In this document: piece after piece, positions 1 through 7,161 of the stretch
How positions within the stretch are numbered: position 1 is the stretch's first letter
Layout: every line of letters begins with the position of its first letter
Assembly (NCBI RefSeq): GCF_002910915.1
Contig: NZ_NEUF01000096.1
Span: 1 to 38,217, forward strand
DNA: 38,217 nucleotides
Source: Streptomyces sp. SM10
GTDB lineage: Bacteria > Actinomycetota > Actinomycetes > Streptomycetales > Streptomycetaceae
Direction of reading: 5' to 3'
Notes under the pieces: generated by a model
Told to the model about the DNA's origin: nothing
The model's input: only the letters and a program-made list of their open reading frames with translations
Databases searched by the model: none
Program-made: the position numbers and the translations under genes

Positions 1-471
1 GTCCGGGGCCGCGGCTCGGGACGGGTTTCGATGGCGGGAATGACCTGCTTCCGTCGCGGAGACCGTTCGAGGCTGATCTACAGCTTCCGCGTCCACCGGG
101 GCCGGAAAGGTGAACCCAAAGGGTTCACCTGGCAGGACTATCGCGACCTCATCGTGAGAGCGCACAACCAGCTCAAAGGTCCCATCGTCCTGGTGTGGGA
201 CAACCTGCGTACTCATCTCATGCCGCAGATGAAGGACTTCATCACCGCGAACGAGGACTGGCTGACCGTTTTCCACTTCCCGTCCTACGCACCCGACCTC
301 AATCCGCAGGAAGGCATCTGGTCTCTCGTGAAACGGACCATCGGCAACCTCGCCGCCGCGAACCTCGACCAGCTCGCCGCCGCCGTGAAGCGCAGTCTCA
401 AGAAGACCCAGTACCGACCGCACCTCATCGACGGCTGCCTCATGGGCACCGGCCTGACCATAGGCAGCTGA
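1..471 (+). CDS. IS630 family transposase, C-terminal part (5' end beyond the window)
   Basis: The reading frame is open through the left edge, so the gene is cut by the window, not necessarily broken. The visible part is the C-terminal half of a DDE transposase, which cuts and joins insertion-sequence ends. An Asp in the VLVWDN segment and a Glu in the NPQEGIW segment fit the second and third acidic residues of the IS630/Tc1 DDE fold. The YAPDLNP stretch before the Glu is typical of IS630. An ATG at 31 is internal to the frame and is unlikely to be the true start, because conserved family sequence continues upstream of it. The first catalytic Asp and the N-terminal helix-turn-helix would lie outside the window. 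No terminal inverted repeat could be confirmed in 472-532. Confidence 0.85.
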   Translation, partial: VRGRGSGRVSMAGMTCFRRGDRSRLIYSFRVHRGRKGEPKGFTWQDYRDLIVRAHNQLKGPIVLVWDNLRTHLMPQMKDFITANEDWLTVFHFPSYAPDLNPQEGIWSLVKRTIGNLAAANLDQLAAAVKRSLKKTQYRPHLIDGCLMGTGLTIGS

Positions 472-532
472 CCAGGGTCAAGCCGACATCACACATTCAA
501 GTTCAGTAGCGGGGGCTTCATATTGTCCGGGG

Positions 533-2026
533 CTACCGGGTTTCAGGCTCCGCCCACTTGATCACGCATCGATCCTCCCCCACGAACGGCCGCCCACGCC
601 TTCCCCGGGTGATCGTCACGCGGTCGATAGCAAGCCTGATCAGATCGCGACGCAAGTCGTCGTCTGCGGCCTGCCATGCGTCACTCAGCATCTCCGGCTC
701 GTCGAAGATGCTGAGATCCACGGGGCCCCCGTACTCCGCGGCACGTTCGGATGCGGCAGCTAGATCGGCCTCCGCCTCTTCGACGAGACGGGGGAAGAAC
801 CGACCCATGACACCGCTATAGATGCCCGCCCTGCGGTCCAAGGCCAACTGTTCGAGCGCCTTCTCCGCGCCCTTGACGGCCGCCAGCGCTTCCTGGTGTT
901 CCGTCGTCTCCTCCGGCTTCGTCAGGGCCACCCACCGCTCCGCAACGGCGACCATAAGCGGGCTCGCGTCGTCGACACGGGCGGCCAGGATCGCGGCAGT
1001 CCACTCGTCGTAGATGTACGACTCCAGGTATGAGCGCATGACGGACGACGGGTCAGGACAAGGCTGCCCGACGGTGTACCGGTAACACCGGTATGAGCGC
1101 CCGTGAATTGCCGAGCCGCTCCCCCCGCACCCTGCGCACGTCAGAAGGCCAGTCAGTAGATGCTTGGGCTTGCGACTGCGGTACTCCGGGGCGACGACCG
1201 AGTGCCCCGCCACCGCCAAGCGTGCAGCCTTGACGAGTGCAGCTGGCACGGGCTCCACACCTTCCGCGAGGACGGACACCTTCTCTCCACGTCGGTTGCG
1301 GTACGCGATGGACCGGCCGCCCTTGACGAGGGTCACCGACTGCCACCCCTCGTAGACCGGACTCTGAATGATTCGGTGTACTGACGAGCCGGCCCATGGT
1401 CCGCCGTTAGCGGCGGGGATTTTGTCCGCGGTAAGTCCCACTGCGATTGTCCGGCCTGACTTACCCATGGCAGTCTCTGTGAAGATGCGCAGGATGACCG
1501 ACCACGTCTTACCGGTCTTCAGCTTCCGTGAGATCGGGTCTTCGATTTCGAAACCGTAGGGTGCGGCGCTCAGCCACGCTCCCTCGTCGCGCTGTTGCTT
1601 TTTCGTGTCAAGCACGCGATGAGAGAGGAGTTCCGAGTACTCCCGCGCCTCTTCCGCGCGGTTGATGATCTGCTTTCGGTCGCGAGGCTCTGCGGAATCC
1701 AGGCGTTCATAATCGAAGACGAGACGCTTTCCGGAGTCCAGGAGCGGGAGCACAGAACCCGCCCCCTTCCGTGAGAAGCGGTCCAGCGCGTAGCACCACA
1801 AGGCAGGCACCTCGTCGGCCGCCAGTGCTGAGATTGCCTTGTCGAACTCCGGCCTCGTGGTGTCGCTGTAAGCGCTCAAGTTGTCCGACCACACCTTGCG
1901 TACGGTGTAGTCGTGCTCCTCCGCCCAACGACGGCCGCGGGTCTCCTGCGCGCGGAACGTCAGCGCTCGATCCCGTTCTCTCGTGATCTTCGACTTACGA
2001 AGGTAGAGGTCGATCTCTTGCCCCAT
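533..2026 (-). CDS. Large serine recombinase (site-specific integrase)
   Basis: A 497-residue large serine recombinase that would catalyse integration or excision of a mobile element. In order it shows an N-terminal resolvase domain with the catalytic serine in YLRKS (Ser12) and a DRFSRKG segment, a central Recombinase domain starting around PYGFEI, and a zinc ribbon with a CAGC pair followed by YRC and QPC cysteines. A helical, probably coiled-coil C-terminal region follows. All parts are present and the length suits the family, so it looks intact. The frame is open further upstream, but the ATG at 2026 has a GGGAGG ribosome binding site and begins the conserved fold. Its 5' end lies about 50 bases from the truncated DUF4865 gene, as expected for an integrase beside its own att site. 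Confidence 0.9.
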   Translation of the reverse strand: MGQEIDLYLRKSKITRERDRALTFRAQETRGRRWAEEHDYTVRKVWSDNLSAYSDTTRPEFDKAISALAADEVPALWCYALDRFSRKGAGSVLPLLDSGKRLVFDYERLDSAEPRDRKQIINRAEEAREYSELLSHRVLDTKKQQRDEGAWLSAAPYGFEIEDPISRKLKTGKTWSVILRIFTETAMGKSGRTIAVGLTADKIPAANGGPWAGSSVHRIIQSPVYEGWQSVTLVKGGRSIAYRNRRGEKVSVLAEGVEPVPAALVKAARLAVAGHSVVAPEYRSRKPKHLLTGLLTCAGCGGSGSAIHGRSYRCYRYTVGQPCPDPSSVMRSYLESYIYDEWTAAILAARVDDASPLMVAVAERWVALTKPEETTEHQEALAAVKGAEKALEQLALDRRAGIYSGVMGRFFPRLVEEAEADLAAASERAAEYGGPVDLSIFDEPEMLSDAWQAADDDLRRDLIRLAIDRVTITRGRRGRPFVGEDRCVIKWAEPETR

Positions 2027-2080
2027 GCAGCCCTCCCAAGTGCCCTGCGGACAGTATGGCGTAGCGTCCAGTCCGCTCTG
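2027..2080. other. Probable attachment-site junction (attL/attR) of the integrated element
   Basis: This short segment lies between the recombinase start codon and the first codons that match the DUF4865 family (LPADYDM from 2078). The conserved N-terminus expected ahead of that motif is missing and is replaced by unrelated sequence, so the crossover probably lies around 2065-2080. Serine-integrase core sequences are only a few bases long and cannot be fixed without the other end of the element or an empty site. Confidence 0.4.
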
Positions 2081-2632
2081 CCCGCCGACTACGACATGGA
2101 GATCATCCGCAGGCGGGTCGCGACCAGGGGCCATCTCCTCGACGACTTCCCCGGCCTCGGCCTCAAGGCCTATCTGATCCGCGAACGCGGTGAGAGCTCG
2201 CCGGTCAACCAGTACGCCCCGATGTATCTGTGGTCGGCCCCCGAGGGCATGAACACCTTCCTCTGGGGCCCCGGATTCCAGGGCGTCGTCGACGACTTCG
2301 GACGCCCGGAGGTGCAGCACTGGACGGGACTCCTCCACCTGGAGGGATCGGCTCCGCAGGCGCTCCCCCGCACCGCGGTCCGCCGACGCGAGCGGATCCC
2401 GGACACCGTCCGGCCCGCCGAGGCGGTGGAGGCGGCGCTGGCGGAGAGCCGCCGGTCGGCGACCCTCCCCGGGGTGGTCGCCACAGCGCTCGCGATCGAC
2501 CCGCGCCACTGGGAACTGCTCCACTTCAGCCTCTGGGCGCAGGAACCGCTGGGGGCGCCGGGCGACCGCTACGAGGTGCTCCACGTGTCGTCACCGGAGC
2601 GCGACCTGCTGGGCCGGGGCAAACAGTGGTGA
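2078..2632 (+). pseudogene. DUF4865 family protein, 5' end removed by the insertion
   Basis: About 184 residues match the DUF4865 family, including LPADYDMEIIRRRV near the start, NQYAPMYLW and the FGRPEVQHWTGL segment. The protein normally begins a few residues before LPADYDM with its own Met. Here those residues are replaced by sequence from the adjacent integrated element, leaving no proper start at the family position. An ATG at 2096 (MEIIRRRV) could still initiate a slightly shortened product, so the gene may not be wholly dead, but no clear ribosome binding site precedes it. The function of DUF4865 is not established. The stop overlaps the GTG start of the phosphotriesterase-like gene (GTGGTGA), indicating the two were translationally coupled. 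Confidence 0.7.
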
Positions 2633-3518
2633 CCCGGGTCCGCACGGTCCTGGGGGACGTGCCCGCCGGGGAGCTCGGTGTCCGCGACGCGCACGACCGC
2701 CTCTTCCTCCGCTCCCCCGCACTGCCCGGCCTGGAGCTGGACGACCCGGGCGGGGCACGGGAGCGGCTACGGGCTTCCACGGGCTGGGCGGACGGGCCGT
2801 CGTGCAGTGGACCCCGTACGGCATGGGCAGGCGCGCCGAGGACCTCGCCGCCCTGTCCCGGGCCGGCGGGACACGGATCGTCGCCGCCACCGGGCTGCAC
2901 CAGGCGGTCCACTACTGGCCCGAGCTCCTCGGGCGGATCATGCCGGACCTGGAGGACCTGTTCGTCTCGGAGATCTCCGGGTCGATCGGCGGGACAGGGG
3001 TGCGGGCAGGCCTGATCAAGGTGGCCGGGGCCTTCCACGGAGTCGACGAGCACGCCGGACGCACGATGACGGCTGCCGCCGGGGCCCACCACCGTACGGG
3101 CGTTCCGATCGCCGTCCATCTGGAACTGGGCACGGGTGCGGGGGATGCGCTCGATCTGCTCTGCGGGCAACTGGGGGTCGAGCCACGGCACGTGATCCTC
3201 GGCCACCTGGGCCGGCACCCCGACGGTGTCACGCAGCTCGATGCCGCGAGGGCCGGTGCGTTCCTGGCGTTCGACGGCCCGTCGCGGAGCCATCACGCCA
3301 CGGACTGGCGACCGTCCGAACAGCTCGCCGCGCTCGCGGAGGCCGGCTTCGGCGGACAGCTGCTGCTCGGTGGCGACACCACGGTGCCCGGGACCCCGGG
3401 CATGCCGTACCTGCTGCGTCGGCTGAGCCCGCGGCTGGTGCGGTCGCTCGGGGAGGAACTCCTGCGGGAGGTGCTCGTCGCCAATCCGGCACGGGCGTTC
3501 GCCCTGGCCGCACTCTGA
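2626..3518 (+). pseudogene. Phosphotriesterase-family metal-dependent hydrolase, frameshifted
   Basis: The product resembles the phosphotriesterase/PHP-type TIM-barrel hydrolases. The first about 50 codons read in frame from a GTG at 2626. The family sequence then continues one base out of frame from about 2776 (FHGLGGRAVVQW onward) to 3518, so one base has been lost near 2773-2776. The C-terminal part keeps the probable carbamylated Lys (AGLIKVAG), His residues in AVHLE and LGHLG, and the Asp in LLGGDTT. The N-terminal metal motif expected as HxH reads His-Asp-Arg, with CGC at 2698-2700 in place of a His codon. The frameshift plus the lost ligand argue for real decay. A GTG at 2802 could start a shortened product lacking the first strand, which would be inactive. 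Confidence 0.75.
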
Positions 3519-3541
3519 GCGGTGCGCGGGCGCCCGGCCGG

Positions 3542-4756
3542 TCAGGCCAGCGCGGCCAGCGGGTCGTCGAGCACGGGCTGCCAGGCCAGCTCGGCGGCGC
3601 CCACCAGGCTGTTGTGGGCCAGCGTGCAGGAGAGGATCGGCACGCTCCCGCTGCGGCCCCACAGGCTGCGGTCGGCGACCACGGCCCGCAGCCGTTCGGG
3701 GTCGGCCTCCAGGAGGTCGCGGTGCAGTCCGCCGAGGACGATCCGGTCCGGGTTGAGGATGTTGACCAGACCGGCGAGGCCGAGGCCGAGCCGGTCGATC
3801 AGCTCCTCCGCGGCGGCTCGCACCCGGGGGTCGCCGTACTCCGTGCGCAGCAGATCACCGGACTGCTTGAGCAGCGATTCCTCGGGCCCGGGCTCCCGGC
3901 GGGCCGCGGTGAGGAAGGCGAGGGGGTCCGTCTCGACGTCTAGGCAGCCCCGACCGCCGCAGTGGCACGGACGGCCCTCGGGATTCACCGTGAGGTGCCC
4001 CACTTCCAGGGCGAGTCCCGAACTCCCGCTGTGCAGACGGCCGTCCAGGACGAGAGCTCCGCCCACCCCCCGGTGGCCGGTGGCGACACAGAGCAGGTGC
4101 TGGGCACCGCGCCCCGCGCCGTGACGGTGCTCGGCGAGGGCGGCGAGATTGACGTCGTTGCCGGTGAACGCGGGGCCGGTGATCCCCGCGGCGCGTACAC
4201 AGGCGGAGAAGATCTCGCGGACGGGCGCACCGGCGGGCCAGGCGATGTGCAGCGGGTTGAGCGCGGTCCCGTCGGGCTCCGCCACGGCGGAGGGCACCGC
4301 GAGCCCCGCGCCGACGCAGCGCAGCCCGCTCTCGCTCAGCAGCCGGGCCCCTGCCTCGACCACCTCTCCGAGGACCTGTGCGGGGTCGGCCATGACGGCG
4401 ACGCAGCCGGGCGCCGTGGCGACGATCCGGCCTCCCAGTCCCACGAGCGCGGCGCGGAAGCCGTCGGAGTGCACCTGGGCGGCGAGGGCCACGGGTCCGC
4501 TGTCCCGGACGGACAGCCGGTGCGAGGGGCGGCCCTGCGAACCGGCGGCGGATCCGGGGCTGGAGTCGACCTTGATGAGCCCGAGCGCCTCGAGCTCCGC
4601 GGCGACCGCGCCGGCGGTGGCACGGGTGACACCCAGCTCGGAGGTCAGCACGGCGCGGGTGGGAGCGCGCCCTGTGTGCACGAGCTCCAGGGCGGGCCCG
4701 AGCGCGCTGCGGCCCCTCTCCAACTTCGTCCGCGTGGTGGTCGACTTGCCGTTCAT
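3542..4756 (-). CDS. ROK family transcriptional regulator (winged helix plus ROK domain)
   Basis: A 404-residue protein with an N-terminal winged helix (about residues 18-65, including TRAVLTSELGVTRATAGAVAAEL) fused to a ROK sugar-kinase-like domain, the arrangement of NagC/XylR-type repressors. The ROK part has GNDVNLAALAE with the kinase-position Asp, a VGHLTV segment, and a CHCGGRGCLDVE cluster that is the usual ROK zinc site. Such proteins normally bind a sugar or sugar phosphate as inducer. The target is not evident: the neighbours are a phosphotriesterase-like pseudogene and a membrane protein, neither clearly sugar-related. The ATG at 4756 is the first good start. The DNA upstream (4757-5017) is shared with a divergent small membrane-protein gene. 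Confidence 0.88.
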   Translation of the reverse strand: MNGKSTTTRTKLERGRSALGPALELVHTGRAPTRAVLTSELGVTRATAGAVAAELEALGLIKVDSSPGSAAGSQGRPSHRLSVRDSGPVALAAQVHSDGFRAALVGLGGRIVATAPGCVAVMADPAQVLGEVVEAGARLLSESGLRCVGAGLAVPSAVAEPDGTALNPLHIAWPAGAPVREIFSACVRAAGITGPAFTGNDVNLAALAEHRHGAGRGAQHLLCVATGHRGVGGALVLDGRLHSGSSGLALEVGHLTVNPEGRPCHCGGRGCLDVETDPLAFLTAARREPGPEESLLKQSGDLLRTEYGDPRVRAAAEELIDRLGLGLAGLVNILNPDRIVLGGLHRDLLEADPERLRAVVADRSLWGRSGSVPILSCTLAHNSLVGAAELAWQPVLDDPLAALA

Positions 4757-4918
4757 GGGGGCGAGTCTCCCATGATCCCGAGCCGTTGCCGACGCTTCTC
4801 CATCCCGCCCCGTTCACCGGACCGTCACCGCGGCAGCCGCCTTGCGCGGGTCGCGGGAGCCACCCTGTGCCCACTTTGTGCCGCAAGTATACAAACTGCG
4901 GCCTCGGCTGCGCGGCCC

Positions 4919-4935
4919 GGTGTTCGGCGAACACC
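4919..4935. promoter_or_regulatory. 17-bp perfect dyad in the ROK/SCO4225-type intergenic region
   Basis: An 8+1+8 base perfect inverted repeat (GGTGTTCG-G-CGAACACC). With a one-base spacer it cannot form a normal RNA hairpin, which favours a DNA-binding site for a dimeric regulator. It lies about 85 bases before the membrane-protein start and about 165 bases before the divergent ROK regulator. Which protein binds it is unknown. Confidence 0.4.
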
Positions 4936-4943
4936 TGAACGGT

Positions 4944-4959
4944 TGAGTAGTCGTACTCA
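4944..4959. promoter_or_regulatory. TGAGTA-N4-TACTCA operator-like dyad
   Basis: A perfect 6-4-6 inverted repeat (TGAGTA GTCG TACTCA) about 60 bases upstream of the small membrane-protein start at 5018. It lies where a promoter would be expected and is only nine bases from another perfect dyad (4919-4935). The arrangement suggests regulator binding at this promoter; the regulator is not identified. Confidence 0.45.
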
Positions 4960-5017
4960 GGCGCGACCCGCTCCCCCGGCGCACGATGGAAGCACCAGCC
5001 ATCGAGGGGAGCGGGAC

Positions 5018-5386
5018 ATGAGCCACCAGGTGACGAACATGCGGCAGCTGCGCGCACTGGCACGACTGACCTTCGGCAACACGGCTTCGCGGATCTATCT
5101 CGGCCTCGTCCTCGCGGTCTCGGTGTTCGTCGCGGTGGACACGCTGTTCGTGTCCCACGACGACGCCTCGTTCGCCGGCGTCTGGGTGTTCCTTCTCGCC
5201 GCGCCCACCGTCTTCCTCTTCCTCCTCGGCAGCTCGATGGCCGGTGCGGACGCCGGCGGCCCCGCCTGGTTCGTCTATCTGGCTCTGGTCGTGTCGGTGC
5301 TCGCGCAGGCCTGTGCGCTGGGCTGGTTCGCCCGGCTGCTCCGGGGCCCCCGCCGCAGCCACCCGGCGCACCCGCAGGGCGCCTGA
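5018..5386 (+). CDS. SCO4225-like small membrane protein
   Basis: A 122-residue protein that resembles the SCO4225 family of small Streptomyces membrane proteins, recognised from the ARLTFGN start and the VDTLFVSHDDASFAGVW stretch. Three hydrophobic segments are visible, roughly residues 24-42, 55-72 and 82-104, with a basic, proline-rich tail that is probably cytoplasmic. The function of the family is not known. The ATG at 5018 follows a GGGGAGCGGG ribosome binding site. Two perfect DNA dyads (4919-4935 and 4944-4959) lie in its upstream region, so it is probably regulated. The next gene starts 24 bases downstream on the same strand and may be cotranscribed. Confidence 0.75.
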   Translation: MSHQVTNMRQLRALARLTFGNTASRIYLGLVLAVSVFVAVDTLFVSHDDASFAGVWVFLLAAPTVFLFLLGSSMAGADAGGPAWFVYLALVVSVLAQACALGWFARLLRGPRRSHPAHPQGA

Positions 5387-5410
5387 CCAGCCTCTGACAC
5401 AATCACCGGC

Positions 5411-6163
5411 GTGGAAACCTCCGAACACCTGAACGCCCTTGCCGCCGAGGGCGACGCGCTCGCCGTCGCCGCCCGTGGGGCGGGCCTTTCGGCCCCCGTT
5501 CCGGCCTGCCCCGGATGGCAGGTGCGCGACCTCCTCCGGCACACGTGCATGGTGCACCGCTGGGCGACCTCGTTCGTCGCCGAAGGGCACCGGACCTACC
5601 GCCCTGACGGCGGGGAGCCCGACCTGGACGGGGACGCGCTCCTGGACCACTTCACCGAGGGCCACCGCCTGCTGGTCGACGCCCTGCGGGCCGCGCCCTC
5701 CGGTCTGGAGTGCTGGACGGTCTTTCCCGGCGCGTCGCCGCTCGCCTTCTGGGCGCGCCGCCAGGCGCACGAGACCACGATCCACCGGGTGGACACGGAG
5801 TCGGCCGGAGGCGGCCCGCTGACGACCGTGGCGGCGCCGCACGCGGTGGACGGCATCGACGAACTCCTGGCCGGCTTCCACACCCGTGCCAAGAGCCGGG
5901 TACGCACGGACTCCCCGCGCACCCTCCGGGTCCGGGCCCTGGACACGGACTCCGTCTGGACCGTACAGCTGTCCGCCGAACCGCCGATGACGGTCCGCGG
6001 GACCGCCGGCCTGGACACACCCGCCGACTGCACCCTGAGCGGCACGGCCGAGGATCTCTACCTGGTGCTGTGGAATCGTCGGCCGCTCTCCGCGGTGGGC
6101 CTGTCGGGCGACCCCGAGGTCGCCGGACTGTGGGCGGGGAACTCCGCGGTCGTCTGGTCGTGA
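5411..6163 (+). CDS. Maleylpyruvate isomerase (MDMPI) family mycothiol-dependent enzyme
   Basis: A 250-residue protein of the mycothiol-dependent maleylpyruvate isomerase family. The N-terminal DinB-like four-helix domain contains CPGWQVRDLLRH (His44) and RRQAHETTIHRVD, giving Glu120 and His124. Together these form the three-residue metal site of the family. The C-terminal part (about residues 150-250) matches the MDMPI C-terminal domain. Family members use mycothiol, the actinobacterial thiol, as cofactor or bind it during detoxification; the substrate here cannot be deduced, and no aromatic-degradation genes lie nearby. Start is the GTG at 5411, 24 bases after the upstream membrane-protein gene. 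Confidence 0.85.
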   Translation: METSEHLNALAAEGDALAVAARGAGLSAPVPACPGWQVRDLLRHTCMVHRWATSFVAEGHRTYRPDGGEPDLDGDALLDHFTEGHRLLVDALRAAPSGLECWTVFPGASPLAFWARRQAHETTIHRVDTESAGGGPLTTVAAPHAVDGIDELLAGFHTRAKSRVRTDSPRTLRVRALDTDSVWTVQLSAEPPMTVRGTAGLDTPADCTLSGTAEDLYLVLWNRRPLSAVGLSGDPEVAGLWAGNSAVVWS

Positions 6164-6241
6164 GCGCGGCCGGTCACGACCCGCGGGGCGGCACGGACGG
6201 ACGTCCTTGCCGCGGGCCACTGCCCCTGTGACACTCGGGAC

Positions 6242-6535
6242 ATGCCACGGCGCACGCAGGCGGAGCGGGACGCGATGACCGTCGAGACCGGCTACGCGCT
6301 GGTGACCGGAGTCCTGGTGGCCGCTGCCACCTTCACCGGGGTCCTCCTCCCCGCCCTGGTGCTCCGGCTTCCGAGCCCTGCCGAGGACCTGCTGTTCCGG
6401 GCGGGCGCTGTGCTCGGCGCGCTGGCGTTCGCCGTCCGGGTGGTCCATGTGCTGTGGCGTTTCCCGCGCGCCGCCGGGGAGCGGCGCCTGCCCGGTCAGC
6501 CCAGCCAGCCGGGCCGCACGAGTCCCGATTCGTAG
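6242..6535 (+). CDS. DUF6332-like small membrane protein
   Basis: A 97-residue protein with a polar N-terminus (RRTQAERDAMTVETGYAL) and two hydrophobic stretches at about residues 18-44 and 50-72, ending in a basic, proline-rich tail. The N-terminal motif and two-helix layout resemble the DUF6332 family of Streptomyces, whose role is unknown. The family call is from memory and is moderate. The ATG at 6242 is the start. The last 40 bases overlap, in the opposite orientation, the end of the response-regulator gene, so at least one of the two tails is unconstrained; the Pro/Ser-rich end of this protein is the likelier one. Confidence 0.6.
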   Translation: MPRRTQAERDAMTVETGYALVTGVLVAAATFTGVLLPALVLRLPSPAEDLLFRAGAVLGALAFAVRVVHVLWRFPRAAGERRLPGQPSQPGRTSPDS

Positions 6536-7161
6536 GCGAGCACGACGAGTTGAGCCCTGTCCCGGGCGCGCAGCTTGATCATGGCCCGGCTGACATGGGT
6601 CTTGGCGGTGAGCGGGCTGACGACGAGCCTGCGGGCGATCTCCTCGTTGGAGAGCCCGATGCCGACCAGGGCCATGACCTCCCGCTCACGCTCGGTCAGC
6701 TCGTCCAGCACCATGCCCGCCGCGGGCTCCTTGGAGCGGGCCGCGAACTCGGCGATCAGCCGGCGCGTCACTCCTGGCGACAGCAGGGCGTCCCCGCCCA
6801 CCACCGCGCGGACCGCCCGCAGCAGTTCCTCCGGTTCGGTGTCCTTGACCAGGAAGCCGGACGCGCCCGCCCTGATCGCCTCGAAGACGTACTCGTCCAG
6901 TTCGAAGGTGGTGAGCATGACCACCTTCACCTCGGTGAGCGCGGGGTCGCCGGTGATCTCGCGGGTCGCGGCAAGACCGTCCAGCTCCGGCATCCGGATG
7001 TCCATGAGCACGGTGTCGGGGCGCAGTTCGCGCACAAGGCGGACGGCTTCGGCACCGTCGGCGGCCTCGCCCGCCACCTCGATGTCCGGCTGGGCGTCCA
7101 GGAGCGCCCGGAAGCCCGCCCGGACGAGCAACTGGTCATCGGCGAGCAGTACGCGGATCAC
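6496..7161 (-). CDS. NarL/FixJ-type response regulator
   Basis: A 221-residue two-component response regulator. The receiver domain (residues 1-120) has the acidic pair in LLADDQ and the phospho-acceptor Asp54 in VLMDIRMPEL, with the conserved Lys in FLVKD. A LuxR-type helix-turn-helix follows (LTEREREVMALVGIGLSNEEIARRL). It would be phosphorylated by the histidine kinase encoded immediately upstream, with which it shares a four-base ATGA overlap, so the two are translationally coupled. Target genes are not evident. The 3' end overlaps the convergent DUF6332-like gene by 40 bases. Confidence 0.95.
   Translation of the reverse strand: MIRVLLADDQLLVRAGFRALLDAQPDIEVAGEAADGAEAVRLVRELRPDTVLMDIRMPELDGLAATREITGDPALTEVKVVMLTTFELDEYVFEAIRAGASGFLVKDTEPEELLRAVRAVVGGDALLSPGVTRRLIAEFAARSKEPAAGMVLDELTEREREVMALVGIGLSNEEIARRLVVSPLTAKTHVSRAMIKLRARDRAQLVVLAYESGLVRPGWLG

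Larger units (their letters stand above)
1..2077. mobile_element. End of an integrated mobile element (IS630-type transposase plus serine recombinase)
   Basis: This stretch holds a partial IS630-type transposase and a large serine recombinase, and it stops where recognisable host coding sequence (a DUF4865 gene lacking its start) begins near 2078. The recombinase is read leftward, away from the junction, with its start codon only about 50 bases inside it. Integrases of site-specific elements commonly sit next to an attachment site in this way. The recombinase region is less GC-rich than its surroundings. The other end of the element is outside the window, so its size and whether the IS630 copy is part of it or a separate insertion cannot be told. 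The exact junction is inferred from where DUF4865 homology begins. Confidence 0.55.

Noticed and set aside
472..532. Terminal inverted repeat of the IS630 element
   Set aside because: Only one end of the element is in the window, so no repeat partner can be compared.
533..2584. A 683-residue version of the recombinase frame starting at 2584
   Set aside because: The upstream 186 codons are antisense to the DUF4865 remnant and precede a well-placed ATG with a strong ribosome binding site at 2026.
2526..3662. Long minus-strand frame opposite the phosphotriesterase-like gene
   Set aside because: Arg/Pro/Gly-rich shadow of a high-GC coding strand, with no recognisable family.
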